DNA from: Gigaspora rosea
Lineage: Eukaryota; Glomeromycota; Glomeromycetes; Diversisporales; Gigasporaceae
NCBI GenBank assembly: GCA_003550325.1
Contig: QKWP01000771.1
Span: forward strand, 136,197 to 200,196
Direction of reading: 5' to 3'
DNA length: 64,000 nucleotides
Within the stretch, counting starts at the first letter, position 1, and each line of letters starts with the position of its first letter. Shown here in pieces: positions 43,502 to 54,762 of this stretch. The notes below the pieces were generated by a model, which saw only the letters and a program-made list of their open reading frames with translations, made no database searches and was not told where the DNA came from. The position numbers and the translations under genes were made by a program.

Positions 43502-44773
43502 GTGTCCTGGCAAATAAAAGAGATGGAACCACTACGATATCAATTACTGAGAAACTACTTGTTGGAGCATACACTACCAAAGAGGTTAACTCCACAAGAA
43601 CGTCAAAGCCTTCAAACCCAAAGCCAATTCTTCATCATAAAAGATGGATTAATCTATAAAAAGAATAAACATAAGATTAATTATTTATTGAGAGTTATTC
43701 AAAAGTATGAAGTTGAACCTATTTTACACTTAATCCATACCCATCCGTTAGGAGGACATTTTGGGATTGATATCATGTTCAACAAAGTAAGGGCTAAATA
43801 TTACTGGCCACAAATGTATACTGATATCTGACGGTTCGTCCGTATCTGTGATTCCTGCCAAAGAAGAGGTAAAACTTTAGCAAAACCCCTGTTACACCCA
43901 ATCCTGATTGAGGCCTCATTTTATAAAATCAGAATCGATATAGTTGGAAAATTACCTGTAACTTCTAAAGGTAATAGATACATTGTAGTCGCTACCGACT
44001 ATATGACCAAGTGGCCTGAAGCTAGAGCAATTAAAAATGCCAATGCTCAAGAAGTGGCTGACTTTGTATATGAAGATATCATATGTCGCCACGGATGCCC
44101 ACAATACTTACTATCCAATCGAGGAACACATTTTTGTAATAATCTAATGGATGAATTTCTAAAAAAATTCACCATTAACCACCATTACTCCACGCCCTAT
44201 CATCCACAGACAAATGGATTAGTGGAACGATTCAACAAAACTTTATGTGAATCTATTGCTAAACTAGTCACAAACGTAAGAGAATGGGATTCACTCATAC
44301 CATTAGTACTCTTCGCATACCGAACCGCTAAGCAAAACACGACGAAAATTTCTCTGTTCCTATTAGTATACGGGAGAGAAGCTCGATTTCCCATTCATCC
44401 CAATGAGAACGAAGAATTGTTAAAGGAACATTCCTTCAGAGACTTTCGATCTAATCGAAGTATTATCTAAAGTAAGAAATGACGTTATTAAAAGAATAGA
44501 AAAAGCACAAGAAAGTGCTAAGAAAAGGCATGATCAAGATTTACCACCTATAAAAGAATTAAAAAGAGGAGGCCTAGTATTAGTATACAAGGCTTCTCAA
44601 CAGCACTCTAAAAGCCATAAATTATACCCGAAGTGGAAAGGACCTTTCGTTGTCTATAAGGTGCTCCAGAAAGGCGTGTACAAGTTACGTACCAAAGAAG
44701 GGAATATAATTAAAACGCCCATAAATAGAAAATTATTAAAACAATACTATTCTAGACAAGAAAAAGAGCATTA
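43502..44773 (+). pseudogene. gypsy-2 integrase
   Basis: HHCC zinc finger: HLIHTHPLGGHFG and CDSCQRRGK around YYWPQMYTDI, with a TGA at 43829 between them. Core domain: RIDIVGKL (first Asp), LSNRGTHFCNN where the second catalytic Asp is Asn (44117-44119), and GLVERFNKTL with the Glu. A frame break near 44470 precedes the C-terminal GPY/F module (KWKGPFVVYKVL, GVYKLRTKEG), which ends at 44773 without a chromodomain. Inserts cDNA in active relatives. The Asn would abolish catalysis. Confidence 0.9.
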
Positions 44774-44854
44774 ATTTACTTTAAATATGAAACAATAAAC
44801 TATGACGACATAATAATACACAAATCATATTTTAAGGAGATATTTATGTATGGT

Positions 44855-44878
44855 ACAAATAAAATAGGTCTGGGCGAA
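44855..44878 (+). promoter_or_regulatory. gypsy-2 polypurine-tract region (weak)
   Basis: 'aaaataggtctgggcgaa' directly precedes the 3' LTR. It is purine-rich but interrupted. Confidence 0.35.
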
Positions 44879-45474
44879 TGTCACGGGGTAAACGTGACAG
44901 ATAATCATTTAAAGTACACTGCGCTACATCGATCAATCATGCATATTAGCAGTCCATGATCGATCATACATACTCTGGCTCACCTTACGGCGAAATAATT
45001 CAAGGAACCTAAAGAGAAGAAATTATGAATTAAGGATTACTTAAAAATAGTTATTAAATATTGTAAAGATAGCCATCGTTATTATCATCATATAGTACTT
45101 ATCATGTAATAATCAATATCGTAAACCCTTTAGTTATAGTGATTATACCGGGATCCGTCTGTGATCAGAGACCAGTGATAGTACCGTGATCCTTCGTGAT
45201 GAAAGATCGATTAATCCTTAAACCTCCTTAGTTCATTAATCTAGTAAAAGTTATAAAAGCTCTGTAATTTCCCTCTTGTAAAAGAATAACATACTCTAGG
45301 AGATTATAATAAATATTCTATAATATATTCCTAAATTTCTCCATAATAAAACTATTAATAAACTTTTTAATAAATTGTTAAATCACTATTGTCACACCTC
45401 TGGCGAGTTATATTAAGTAATAAAACTCTACTTTCATACGTTTCATATAAAAGGATACGTTTCTGCCCGCAACA
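44879..45474 (+). repeat. gypsy-2 3' LTR
   Basis: 596 bp, 'tgtcacggggtaaacgtg' to 'tttctgcccgcaaca'. Followed by ATAT of the target duplication, then the remaining hAT word element. Confidence 0.95.
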
Positions 45475-46000
45475 ATATGTATGATAAAGAAATTATTAGT
45501 AAATTAAATATAATACTGATATGGCATGTTGAAACTTTGTATGAAAGTATGTACTATGCATGCTTAGAAAGACATTTTGTCAACCAAAGTCATAGCAAAG
45601 TCATATGATTCTATTGTATAGCAAGTTATGATACAATCCTAATTTGTTAGTATGTACTAGTTTTGTTAGCATGAAACTTCGAGGTTTCATTTAACTATAA
45701 ATCTAACATTTATCATGACTAAATAGGAAAATAATTATCCAGGCAGGTCAGACAATTTCTGACCTGCCTAGATAATTATTTTTTTACTGGATAATAGCTC
45801 TAGTGAACTTAGGTTAATGAACTAGAGTTTGAACTTCAAAGTTAATCTCAAGTTCATACTTTAAGTTTATGAACTCAAGTTTAAACTTTAAAATTAAACT
45901 AAAGTTTATAAACTTCAGTTTAGTTCATTTTTTTCTTTGAACTTTATAGGACTGGACCAGAACTGAACTAAACAAACCACTTAACATCCCTACACAGGGA

Positions 46001-46186
46001 TGCCAAGCCGATTAAACAGTCCATCTATTGTATTGCCCTAGATAAACAAGAGTTTTTGAATAAAGAAATCTAGCAACTTTTAAAAAATGGGCTTATATAT
46101 GGACTAAAAAGCCTCTGGACCTCACCCGTGATAATTGTTCCAAAAAAAAAATAGGAAACGGCAGTTATGTGTGGACTACTATAAAC
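46001..46186 (+). pseudogene. gypsy-1 RT, fragment 2
   Basis: Continues exactly from 38329: DAKPIKQSIYCIALDKQEF, LWTSPVIIVPKKK, RQLCVDYYKL. Cut at 46186 by another hAT element. Confidence 0.85.
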
Positions 46187-47225
46187 TAGGGCTTCAACAG
46201 ACCCAAACTAAGGCTGGACTTTAGGCAAGTCCGTGTCCAGTTCAAATTTCAAACTGGACTCAGACTCAAACTATTTTACAACTTAGTCAAGTCCTAGTTT
46301 GGCTTGGTTTGAGTCGGTTTGAGTCCAGTCCGAAAGTTTGTGTCCAGTCTGAAAGTCCAGTAGGTGTCCCAGGTCAACCTATAGCCCACCCAGGTAGTCA
46401 ATCTATAGGTCACTCATGGGTCAACCTATGGGTCGTCCGCAGGTCACCCATATGGATAACCTGTATGAGTTGGTTATAAACTATATATACAGACTATATC
46501 TAGTATTCTGACCCAGATTGGGTGATCTGTATGGGTTATGCTGGGTCAAATGGGTTAGGATATCTAAAATATATATAAAAAAAAATCAAAAATTTTATAA
46601 GCCCGTTTGATGCATAATCTGCTATATGGCATAGTACACATTATGTAAAATGATCAAAAAAATTTATAAGCCTATTTGATCCATAATCTCCATATGGCGT
46701 AGTGCACATAGTGTCAAATGAACCAAAAAAAAAAAACTTGGCAAAAAAAAAATTTTTCGATTTTTTTAAAAACAGAAAAAATTTACAAAAAAAAAAAATC
46801 AAAAATTTCATAAAACTGTTTGATGTGTAATTGCCCATATGGCATAGTGCACACAGTGTTAAATAAACCAAAAAAAAATTGGTAACCCGCAGGTGAACGG
46901 GTAACCCGGGTAGCCACCCACTCGGGTCCAATTACTATATAATATATATATAGCTTAAGCAATTTTATCTTTTTTTTTTTAGAATGACTGCTAATCCTGG
47001 ACCCAGACAGGTTTACGANTACTAATCCCGGACCCGAACAGGTTCATGAACTTTGAACCAGACCCGAACTGAACCTATTATTATATTTGAGTCCTGTTCA
47101 GGTTCAGTACTTTAGGTTTGGGTCCGAGTTCGTGTTTGAAATTGGCAAAATTTATGGTTTGAGTCTGGGTTCGAGTCCGGGTCCGGCCGGACCCAGACCA
47201 GACAGACCCGGACTTCAGAGCCCTA
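46187..47225. mobile_element. hAT word element (GGACTTGAG/GGGTCC)
   Basis: Ends 'tagggcttcaacagaccc' and inverse 'tagggctctgaagtccggg'. Flanks CTATAAAC and CTGTAAAC form a 7/8 duplication within the gypsy-1 RT. Subterminal zones (46195-46430, 46985-47215) are iterated gtccag, gggtca and gttcgg words in both orientations. The middle has three copies of a unit with 'atatggcatagtgcaca'. A single N lies at 47019. Confidence 0.85.
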
Positions 47226-48300
47226 CTGTAAACTAAATGCTATAACAAAAAAGGATGTGTACTCCCTCCTACGTATCGACGACCTATTGGAAACATTCAG
47301 CAAGGCAAAGTGGTTCTCGAGTCTCAATTTAGCCAGTGGTTACTGCAAATTGGTGTCAAACCTTAAGATCAAGAAAAGACTGCTTTTGTCACTAAACAGG
47401 GGGTCTATGCTTTTAAAGTGATGCTGTTTGGGCTATGCAATGCCCCAGCCACCTTTCAACGGACCATGAACCATATACTTCACAAATTTTTGGACCAATT
47501 TGTGGTAGTGTATTTAATAATATTATTATATTCTTTCAAACGTACCAGGAACACATAGACTATATCGAGAAGGTCTTTGCCAAAATTAAAGCCACAGAGT
47601 TAAAACTAAACCCAGAAAAATGTGAGCTCTTTAAGCCTTATATCCAGTTTTTGGAGCACATGGTCAGAAGTGATGGGATTAAACCGGACCCGGCTAAGGT
47701 CAAAAAGTTGAAAAATTTCTCACCACAACCAACCTCTAGCAACTCAGAGGCTTTATCGGCCTAGCCTCATACTATAGGCACTTCATACCGGGATTTGCAA
47801 CCACTGCTAAGGCCCTGCATCAACTTCTAAAAAAAGAATATTAAGTACAAATAGAAAAAAACAGGAAGAAGCCTTCTAAAAACTAAAAACTCATTTGATT
47901 ACTGCATCCATATTGAAATATCCAGACTACTCCAAGACTTTTTACTTACATACTGACGCTTCCGAAGAAGGGCTCGGGGCTGTACTGGCACAGAAAAGAA
48001 AGGACAAGAAGAAATACACTATAGCTTATACTAGTAAAAGTCTTACCAGGACTTAGTGAAATTACACTGCCACTGAGTTGAAGTGCTATGCTATGATATG
48101 GGGTGTCGAACATTTCCACCACTACCTGGGGTATAAACCATTTGTTATTGTAACAGACTATGCTGTGCTAAAGTGGTTACAAACTACCGTGCCTAAAGAA
48201 TGTCAAGCTTAATGGATTTTGTGATTACAATCTTATAATTTTACAATAATCCACTGAGCTAGAAGGAAGCACCATAATGCCAATAGCTACACCAATCTAT
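47226..48300 (+). pseudogene. gypsy-1 RT fragment 3 and RNase H
   Basis: Resumes after the insertion: [53 protein letters not shown], then VYLIILLYS in place of the YLDD box, KLNPEKCELFKPYIQFLEH. RNase H: FYLHTDASEEGLGAVLAQ, NYTATELKCYAMIWGVEHF, VIVTDYAVLKWLQ, with TAG/TGA codons where Trp or Gln are expected. Loss of both catalytic Asp of YLDD shows long decay. Confidence 0.85.
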
Positions 48301-49108
48301 CATATATAGTAAAGTAAAAACCTATAGAGAGCAGCGAAAAAAAAATTTAAGCTGCTACCAAAAAGAAGCAGATATGGAGAACTGGGGAGGAGAGAGTGTA
48401 CTACTACTATACCTGTTCGAGTAGTTAAAAATGAAAGCCGGGAATGGTCCTCAAAAAGCATTCCAGAAGATAGTGATCTTAGTATAGCTTAGGGAATAGA
48501 TGCCTTTTCCACTATAGTAAAAAATTCTTCCTTGATAACTCTGATAACGAACTATCTGACTGGACCAAAGAAGACTCCAGTAGATAGTTTGATAAGTAAG
48601 AAGAGTTACTACCAGACTTTGATGAAGAAAATGAAATGAACACCTCTGGGTACTCAAGCCAAGAGTATGAATGTAAACTTACCAATTCACAAATAGAACA
48701 AGACTGGTACCAGGAAGAGTTATTGTAGCAGTTGGCTTACAAATTATGGTGGGAAGTAACCTGAACAGTGCGAGTAGGATACTATAAAAGTTCTACCTAC
48801 CAAAATATTCACGAGCCACAACCCATGGATATTGGTGAAGTCTACCTCATTGACTTGCTACAGTGGGGAAATTCGACCATAGAACTAGAATTCGAAGAAA
48901 AATTAATTATACTACTCCTGGAATGGAAGATACTTCCTTTATCTAGAATCAAACCTGGTGGGATTCCAGCATTAACAATGGCCTGAGCTCCCACATGGAT
49001 ATTGACCCTGAAGAATGGGCTCAACCCTTCAACAAGTACACTGATTAAGAGACCTATGACAGTGTGTAAAAAAAATGAAAAAAAAACATTTATGTAGGTA
49101 CACTAACC
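48301..49108 (+). pseudogene. gypsy-1 spacer after RNase H
   Basis: Acidic, stop-rich coding remnants (ELLPDFDEENEMNTSGYSSQ) without a domain I recognise; the position corresponds to the gypsy-2 spacer. Confidence 0.4.
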
Positions 49109-49324
49109 CAGTGTTGTATATGGGATGTGTCCATACTAAATAAAATGCCCAATGTCCAAGATTGTTCAAAATCGTCCAAGCCTATGTCCCATATTTAACT
49201 AATTAATAAAGTTATTTTAAAAAATATATAATTATATATTTTTTAGGTGCTAAACTTATTGGTGAAAAAATTAAAATAGATTATCTTAACAATCAAAGGA
49301 CATTTCTCTTAGAATGCTGTCTAT

Positions 49325-50470
49325 AATAAAAATTATAAAAAAAACATATGATTTACTATAAACTTTAAGCCAAAGATCTAAGCTAGCTTTACTAATTAAC
49401 TTAAAATTAAATTTTAAAACTAGGTCAAAATTTTTTGATTTTTGCACTTTTTCAAAATTTAACTTTGCCAAAAATAAATATTAACTAATTTTAAATTAGT
49501 AGTTATGTATAAAATTATGATCTGAACAACTTTACTTAGTCGACCAAAAAGGTTACCTTGTAAGAAAAATAGGTTAGCTATATGCTAAAGTTAAAAATTT
49601 TCAGTTTGTAATATAAATTTTGACCTAGTTTTTAAGCGTTCTATATGTCTGTAAAATTTAATTTTAAGTTAATTAGTAAAGCTAGCTTAGATCTTTGGCT
49701 TAAAGTTTATAGTAAATCATATGGGTGTTTTCTATTTAAAGGGCCCATTTTTACAATTTTTTGAAAGAAGTTAAATATGCGTCACACTCCTGTGTTGTGC
49801 TTATATGTAGGCTCTTAATGATTGACCAATAAAATTTTAAGATAAGGTGTAATGTAGAACAATCAGAACAATCAAACCAAATGGTCGTTTTGACAAAGTT
49901 GTCTATAACTTAAAATTTTACATATGAAACTATTTTTTACTTTTTAACAAAAAAAATTCCTTGTAAAATTTTATTATAAAAACTAATCTCACACTCTAAA
50001 TCTACCTAATCTAACCCTAACTCTAACTAACAAAAAACCTGGTTTATTTATTTATGTGATGTATATATTATGTAATAATGATCGAAAGATTTAACTAATC
50101 AAATAGAAAAGCGATGTATAAGCACATCACTAGTGACGATGCATAGATTTATTCTTTTGAAAATGAGTTTTCATTAGATTTATATAAATTTTGACACAGT
50201 TGACATTTTTTAATTATAAATGAAAGTCGATTTGTATAATAAAAAATCCAGATAATGTAAAAAAAAATTCTATAAAGCTGCGTAGAGCCAACACGCCACG
50301 AGATTACCTGATAGTCACCTGCTGGCTTTAACCAATCAAAATCATAAAATTTGATTAATCCCAAATCAGTCCAAAAATCAAAACAAATAATTAAACTAAT
50401 TATCTCAAAATAAAATATATGTAAAAATGGGCCCTTTTAATAGAAAACACACTGAAAACACCCCATATGT
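49325..50470. repeat. Nested inverted-repeat elements
   Basis: Arms 'aagccaaagatctaagctag' (49370) and 'ctagcttagatctttggctt' (49683) pair over more than 60 bp. 'gtgttttctatttaaag' with 'ggcccatttttac' (49733) pairs with 'gtaaaaatgggccc' (50424). At least two elements are stacked here; boundaries are not exact. Confidence 0.6.
49779..50142. repeat. MITE, family M, copy 3
   Basis: Ends 'gcgtcacactcctgtgttgt' and inverse 'gcatcgtcactagtgatgt', with 'gtgcttata' on both sides. Body strings 'aaaattttaagataaggtg' and 'attccttgtaaaatttta' define the family. Confidence 0.6.
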
Positions 50471-50514
50471 TTTTTTATAATTTTTATTAGGATTAATATA
50501 TATGTACCCGAAGG

Positions 50515-50760
50515 CAGTATTGTACATGGGATGCGTTCACACTATGTAAAATGTCCAATATCCAAGATTGTTCAAATCGTCTAAGCCTATGTCCCATATT
50601 TAACTAATTAATAAAGTTATTTAAAATATATATGTATTTTTTTTTAGGTGCTGGACTTATTGGTAAAAAAAATTAAAATAGATTATCTTAATAAATTTTC
50701 AAGTAATTTTAATTTGAAAAATGTCCAAAATTGTCCAAAATTGTTCCATGTACAACATTG
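50515..50760. mobile_element. Complete 246-bp MITE (cagtattgta ends)
   Basis: Ends 'cagtattgtacatggga' and 'tccatgtacaacattg'. Flanks CCCGAAGG and CCTGAAGG form a 7/8 duplication. Sister of the element at 49109-51526. Confidence 0.85.
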
Positions 50761-50804
50761 CCTGAAGGTACATATATACGCATTATATGACCTATAGATC
50801 ACTA

Positions 50805-51010
50805 CTAAAATTCAAGATCAGGTGTAATATTATATAATTAGAAAAATTCAAAACAAACGTTCATTTTGACAAAAATCGCTCATTTTGCAAGAAATTGCAT
50901 ACTAAACCACTTTCTGTGCATTAACAAAAAGATTTCTTTGAGCAATTTTACTATAAAATAGTCTAAACGCAAACCTTAACATAATTCTCACCCTAACTCT
51001 AACCTAACAA
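50805..51010. repeat. MITE, family M, copy 4
   Basis: 'aaaattcaagatcaggtgt' and 'gagcaattttactataaaa' match the other copies; ends are unclear. Confidence 0.5.
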
Positions 51011-51212
51011 TAAACAATATTGGCATTACTATTTTTGTATGTAATACCATATGATCAAAATAATAGGTACAAAAAATTTAATGTACCCTACGGGTATATT
51101 TATATTAATTCTTTTTATTATAGACAGCATTTTGATTAATTTTAAATGGAAATGTCCTATAATTGTTAATAAAATTTCAAGTAATTTTAATTTGAAAAAA
51201 TGTCCAAAATTG

Positions 51213-51491
51213 GGGTCGTCTAAAGCGGGAGCAAATTCAGGTGATCACAGCCAATCAAATTACAGAATTTTGATAATCACCAGTGAAGCAAAGAACAAAA
51301 AATCTAAAAAATACAAAAAACGGCAGTCTAAACCTACCTCAGGTGGATTAAGTAAAAATATCGAGAAGGCAATTTTGCTTATATATAACTATCTAAAACC
51401 CAGTCCAACCCTAATATAAGATGTCCCTAACCCTAAAGTTAATCGAGAAAATTATTGGGAAATATGAGTTGCTCCCGCTTTAGACGTCTCC
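51213..51491. mobile_element. MITE, gtcgtctaaagcggg family, copy 3
   Basis: Ends 'gggtcgtctaaagcggga' and 'cccgctttagacgtctcc'. Flanks CAAAATTG and TAAAATTG. Same length as copy 2 and strongly similar. Confidence 0.85.
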
Positions 51492-51534
51492 TAAAATTGT
51501 CCAAAATTGGCCCATGTACAACACTGCACTAACC

Positions 51535-52710
51535 TGCGCTTGATTATGTGGTTAAGGTAAAGTCCTTGCTGTAAAATCATATAACAAAGTGCTGGAAAAA
51601 TAGAAAATTTAGTATTAGTAAAAAAAAAAATAAAATTTTTTGCAAACCTTTGTATAACAGACTCGATAATAGAGTATGGTTGATCGGGATGGGATAGAGT
51701 GAGGAGAGGGGCTCTTTTCGAATGAACTATCAAAAGGTCATAACTTTAAATACCAGACCTAGAACAAAGCAAAAAGAAATTAAGTAAGTTTATACAGAAG
51801 AAGGATATAATTCAAAAATAAGAAGATTAAAACAATATACAATTATAGAAGAAAGGACGGCAATAAAAAAGGAAACATCTGTATCGCATATTAGATAAGC
51901 TGATATCATAGTATATCCCCTTATACATCGCATACTCAAGAAAAGAACCAGAAGAAGTATCCCTAAAAATATCCATAAGACTAGACACTACCATTAAAAT
52001 GGAATTGGCATTGAAAAAGATGAACAAGAAACACAAATAAGCGAAAACGGATCAACACAAAGAAAGACTTAACTTACCCTGAACTAATGAAAGAGCAGCT
52101 AAACTAGAAGAAAGAGCAAAACATTGAGAAATTGCTATGAAAAAAAAATACGAAATCAAAGACTAACCAGGGTGTAGTGGAAAGACAATACTCTGCAAAA
52201 CAACCAAGTTAACAATTATGAATAAGCCAACCCAAATCTGACATAAAATCTCAATTCAAACCAGGTTGTCGGTGTCCTGGCAAAATTATTAAATCTAAAA
52301 GATCCATGTAGGATTATCAACAATAAACCCATAGCAATATGCAACTCTAACTGACTATTTATGGTACCGGCAGTATCTGTAGCACTTCGACTGCCCAAAT
52401 TTAAAATGGTTGGAAAGGAAAAGTCGAGCGTTTCAAATGAAGCATGGGAACCTGTATAAGAAAAAAAGATAGAACATTATTAAAAGTATTACAAAAAGAG
52501 TAATTAGACCCTATATTAACTATATCATATGACTACCTGACGGGAGCCACCTTGAAACATGGGTCATGTTTCATAAAATACAAGACTATTACTACTGCCC
52601 CAAATGTATAGTGATATACATAAATACGTTAAAACATATGAGACCTGTCAATGGCATTGAACAGGAAAGATTAAAGAAATATTCTACCGGTTCATGCACC
52701 ATTCTACCAG
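51535..52710 (+). pseudogene. gypsy-1 integrase N-terminal remnant
   Basis: After a noncoding-looking stretch, 52436-52705 reads HGNLYKKKDRTLLKVLQKE, then shifted blocks PILTIS, GATLKHG, FHKIQDYYYCPK and YVKTYETCQWH. This is the zinc-finger region and YYWPKM motif of Ty3 integrase. The DDE core is not present; the element ends near 52710 with 'aggaccccaaagaatata', which resembles a MITE terminus. Confidence 0.65.
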
Positions 52711-53481
52711 GACCCCAAAGAATATATATAATACTAAGATCCGGTTTTGTGTAGACTTATTATATAATTATTCAATATGTCATATGTTTAAATTTGTATG
52801 ACCAACAGGTAATTTTTTGAAAAGTTAGATGTTTATTTGTATAACAAAGATAATCTTTATAACAAGTTAGATCTTTATTTTGTATAACAGATAACATTAA
52901 CAACTTACCTGCTGGTAAGAACGCAAGGAAAAACAATAAGTAAATAAATAAATAAACAAATAAATAAAGTAAAAAAGCATGTTTTTTTTATTTCTTTTTT
53001 TTTTAAATTCGAAATAACAATTTTTTTTTATTATTTATTTGTTTTTGATTTTTTTTAATGCTATTTAATTAAAAATAATATTTTTTCTATTTACATATTT
53101 TTTGTTAAAAAATTTATAACTATCATTTTTTTTATTCTTATTTTTTTTAAATAATTATTTTTTTAAATTTTCTTTCTTTTTATTTTATTTTTTTTATTTT
53201 ATTTTATTTTTTTAAATTATCGCTTATTCATTTTTATTATTCCTTTTTTTTTTATTATTATATATTTTTTTTAAATTATCAGTTTGTTTTTTTTTAAATT
53301 ACTTTTTTACATTATTGATTTTTTTTTTAAATTACTTTTTTATATTATCGATTTTTTTTTAAATTACTTTTTATCGATTTTTTTTTAAATTACTTTTTAT
53401 CAATTTTTTTTAAATTACTTTTTATCATTTTTTTTAATTAAGTTTTATCAATTTTTTTTATATTATCGTCATTTTTTTTTA
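52711..53481. repeat. Low-complexity A/T region with T-rich tandem
   Basis: (aaat)n at 52945-52968. Then from 52980 T-rich DNA, with 53285-53480 a tandem of about 22-27 bp, 'ttttttaaattacttttta' plus tatcgat variants, running into the gap. No gene. Confidence 0.7.
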
Positions 53482-53515
53482 NNNNNNNNNNNNNNNNNNN
53501 NNNNNNNNNNNNNNN
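53482..53515. other. Short assembly gap
   Basis: 34 N characters after a T-rich repeat. Confidence 1.
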
Positions 53516-54092
53516 ACATTTGTGCAAATGTTAATGCATAAACAACAATATCATCAAAGGTTAGTTTTTTTGATACTGCAATTTTCTGAAATTTTGGATT
53601 CAAGAAAAATGCCAAATAATATATAGGTTCATCAAATTCTTTTGCACAAAAATTAACTATATCTTTTGCATGATCAATTAACCCATAATCAAAATCTTCA
53701 AATTCACTTGATTTTAATTTTTTATAAATAACTAACAATTTGGCATATATATCACCTAAAGTTGCATTATTAGACTCAAGCTCTGCAATTGCATCAACAA
53801 TATATCGAAGAATTATAGTAAATTGTTCATTTTCAAGAAAATGTTGACAACTTGTAATTATTTCTTTAATTTTAGTTGGAATAGAAGGACATTCATTAGG
53901 AAAGTTATTATTATACTCAAGACAAGTTTGAAAACCACTTTCATGATTTTGAATTAAAAGACAAACTTTTGAAAATGAATACCATCAAGTTTTACAAAAA
54001 GTTTGCAGTCCACATTTAACATTATTTTCTAATGCCCATTGTTTTAATTTTGCATTCCAAAAGTGTGAGCTAGTAAAAAAATTTACTAATAC
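53516..54092 (-). pseudogene. hAT transposase fragment (mid to C-terminal)
   Basis: Reads VLVNFFTSSHFWNAKLKQW, GLQTFCKT, a TGA where Arg of TRWY belongs, WYSFSKVCLLIQNHESGFQ, TKIKEIITSCQHFLENEQFT, YIVDAIAELESNNATLGDIY and YYLAFFLNPKFQKIAVSKK. This is the RNase-H-like core of a fungal hAT transposase after DUF659. The C-terminal dimerisation motif would lie beyond the gap. It stops abruptly at the TIR element starting at 54093. Confidence 0.85.
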
Positions 54093-54441
54093 CTAGGGGT
54101 TAGTAAAATTACGGGGGCCAACTCAAATATTACACAAGTTTAATTGTAATACAATAATTGCATTTTATATAAAAATCATATAAAATTCATATGTATTGTG
54201 TTCGACTAGCCAAAGTCTTGATTATTAATTTTTTTAAAAATAACGCGTTTACAGAGATCTTTTTTTTTTTTGAAACTCAAAATAGACAAAGGTAAGTAAT
54301 TAATAATAAAGAAATTTTATAGCTGTTTTTTTCTTGTTAAAAAAACTGAATCATATATTTACACTTAGTTATTGTAAGATAAAAGAAATGAGTACAAATT
54401 CAATTTGAATTTTTATTGTCTAGTATATTAAATTTATTATC

Positions 54442-54762
54442 AAACCTCGGCTACTTGAAAGGGCCCGTGTTTCTCCGGAGAACATCATATGCGAAAAACC
54501 TGAGATTTTTATAGTCTGTCCGTGTGGGCTAAATCTTGATGCTACTAGAAAGAAATACGAAGAAACATTATTGCCTTCAAACTGGTGGCCTTCACTTGCA
54601 AAATATGCTTCAAAAATAGTGTTAGTAAACGGAAATTAGGTTTGATCAAAATCAGAACGTTATCATTTTTCATATCGTATATCATCAATATCTTATTATT
54701 TTCAATGGTTCTTCAATCAGATGCTTAATCATTCAGGAGCTTATGGAGTCGCAAATTTATAG
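54442..54762 (+). pseudogene. Cobalamin/metal-receptor-like (BtuF-fold) fragment
   Basis: Encodes KPRLLERARVSPENIICEKP, EIFIVCPCGLNLDATRKKYE and WWPSLAKYASKIVLVNGN. The pattern (kPd.iivcpCGf....t, then WW..L.a.k...V.LVdGN) is that of helical-backbone substrate-binding proteins for cobalamin or iron complexes, found in bacteria and some fungi. TAG at 54637 replaces the conserved Gln, directly before a GT..AG intron (54640-54720). The next exon resumes MLNHSGAYG, matching the N.pG motif. Upstream half is missing. Function in fungi is not established. Confidence 0.6.

Larger units (their letters stand above)
38330..45992. mobile_element. hAT word element (AAACTGG) holding gypsy-2
   Basis: Ends 'tagggatgttaaatta' and inverse 'tagggatgttaagtgg'. 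Flanks CACAGGGG (38322-38329) and CACAGGGA (45993-46000) form a 7/8 duplication inside the gypsy-1 RT. Its own DNA (38330-38544 and 45475-45992) is rich in aaactgg/ccagttt, gaactt/aagttc and ttataaac words. No transposase. Confidence 0.85.
49109..51526. mobile_element. hAT-like element (cagtgttgta ends), multiply interrupted
   Basis: Perfect 8-bp duplication CACTAACC at 49101-49108 and 51527-51534. Ends 'cagtgttgtatatggg' and inverse 'cagtgttgtacatggg'. Its own DNA (about 49109-49320 and 51120-51526) matches the complete 246-bp sister at 50515-50760. Other MITEs fill the middle. Confidence 0.85.

Noticed and set aside
46641..46931. 96-residue minus-strand frame
   Set aside because: Lies in the repeated middle of a hAT element and is Phe/Lys homopolymer-driven.
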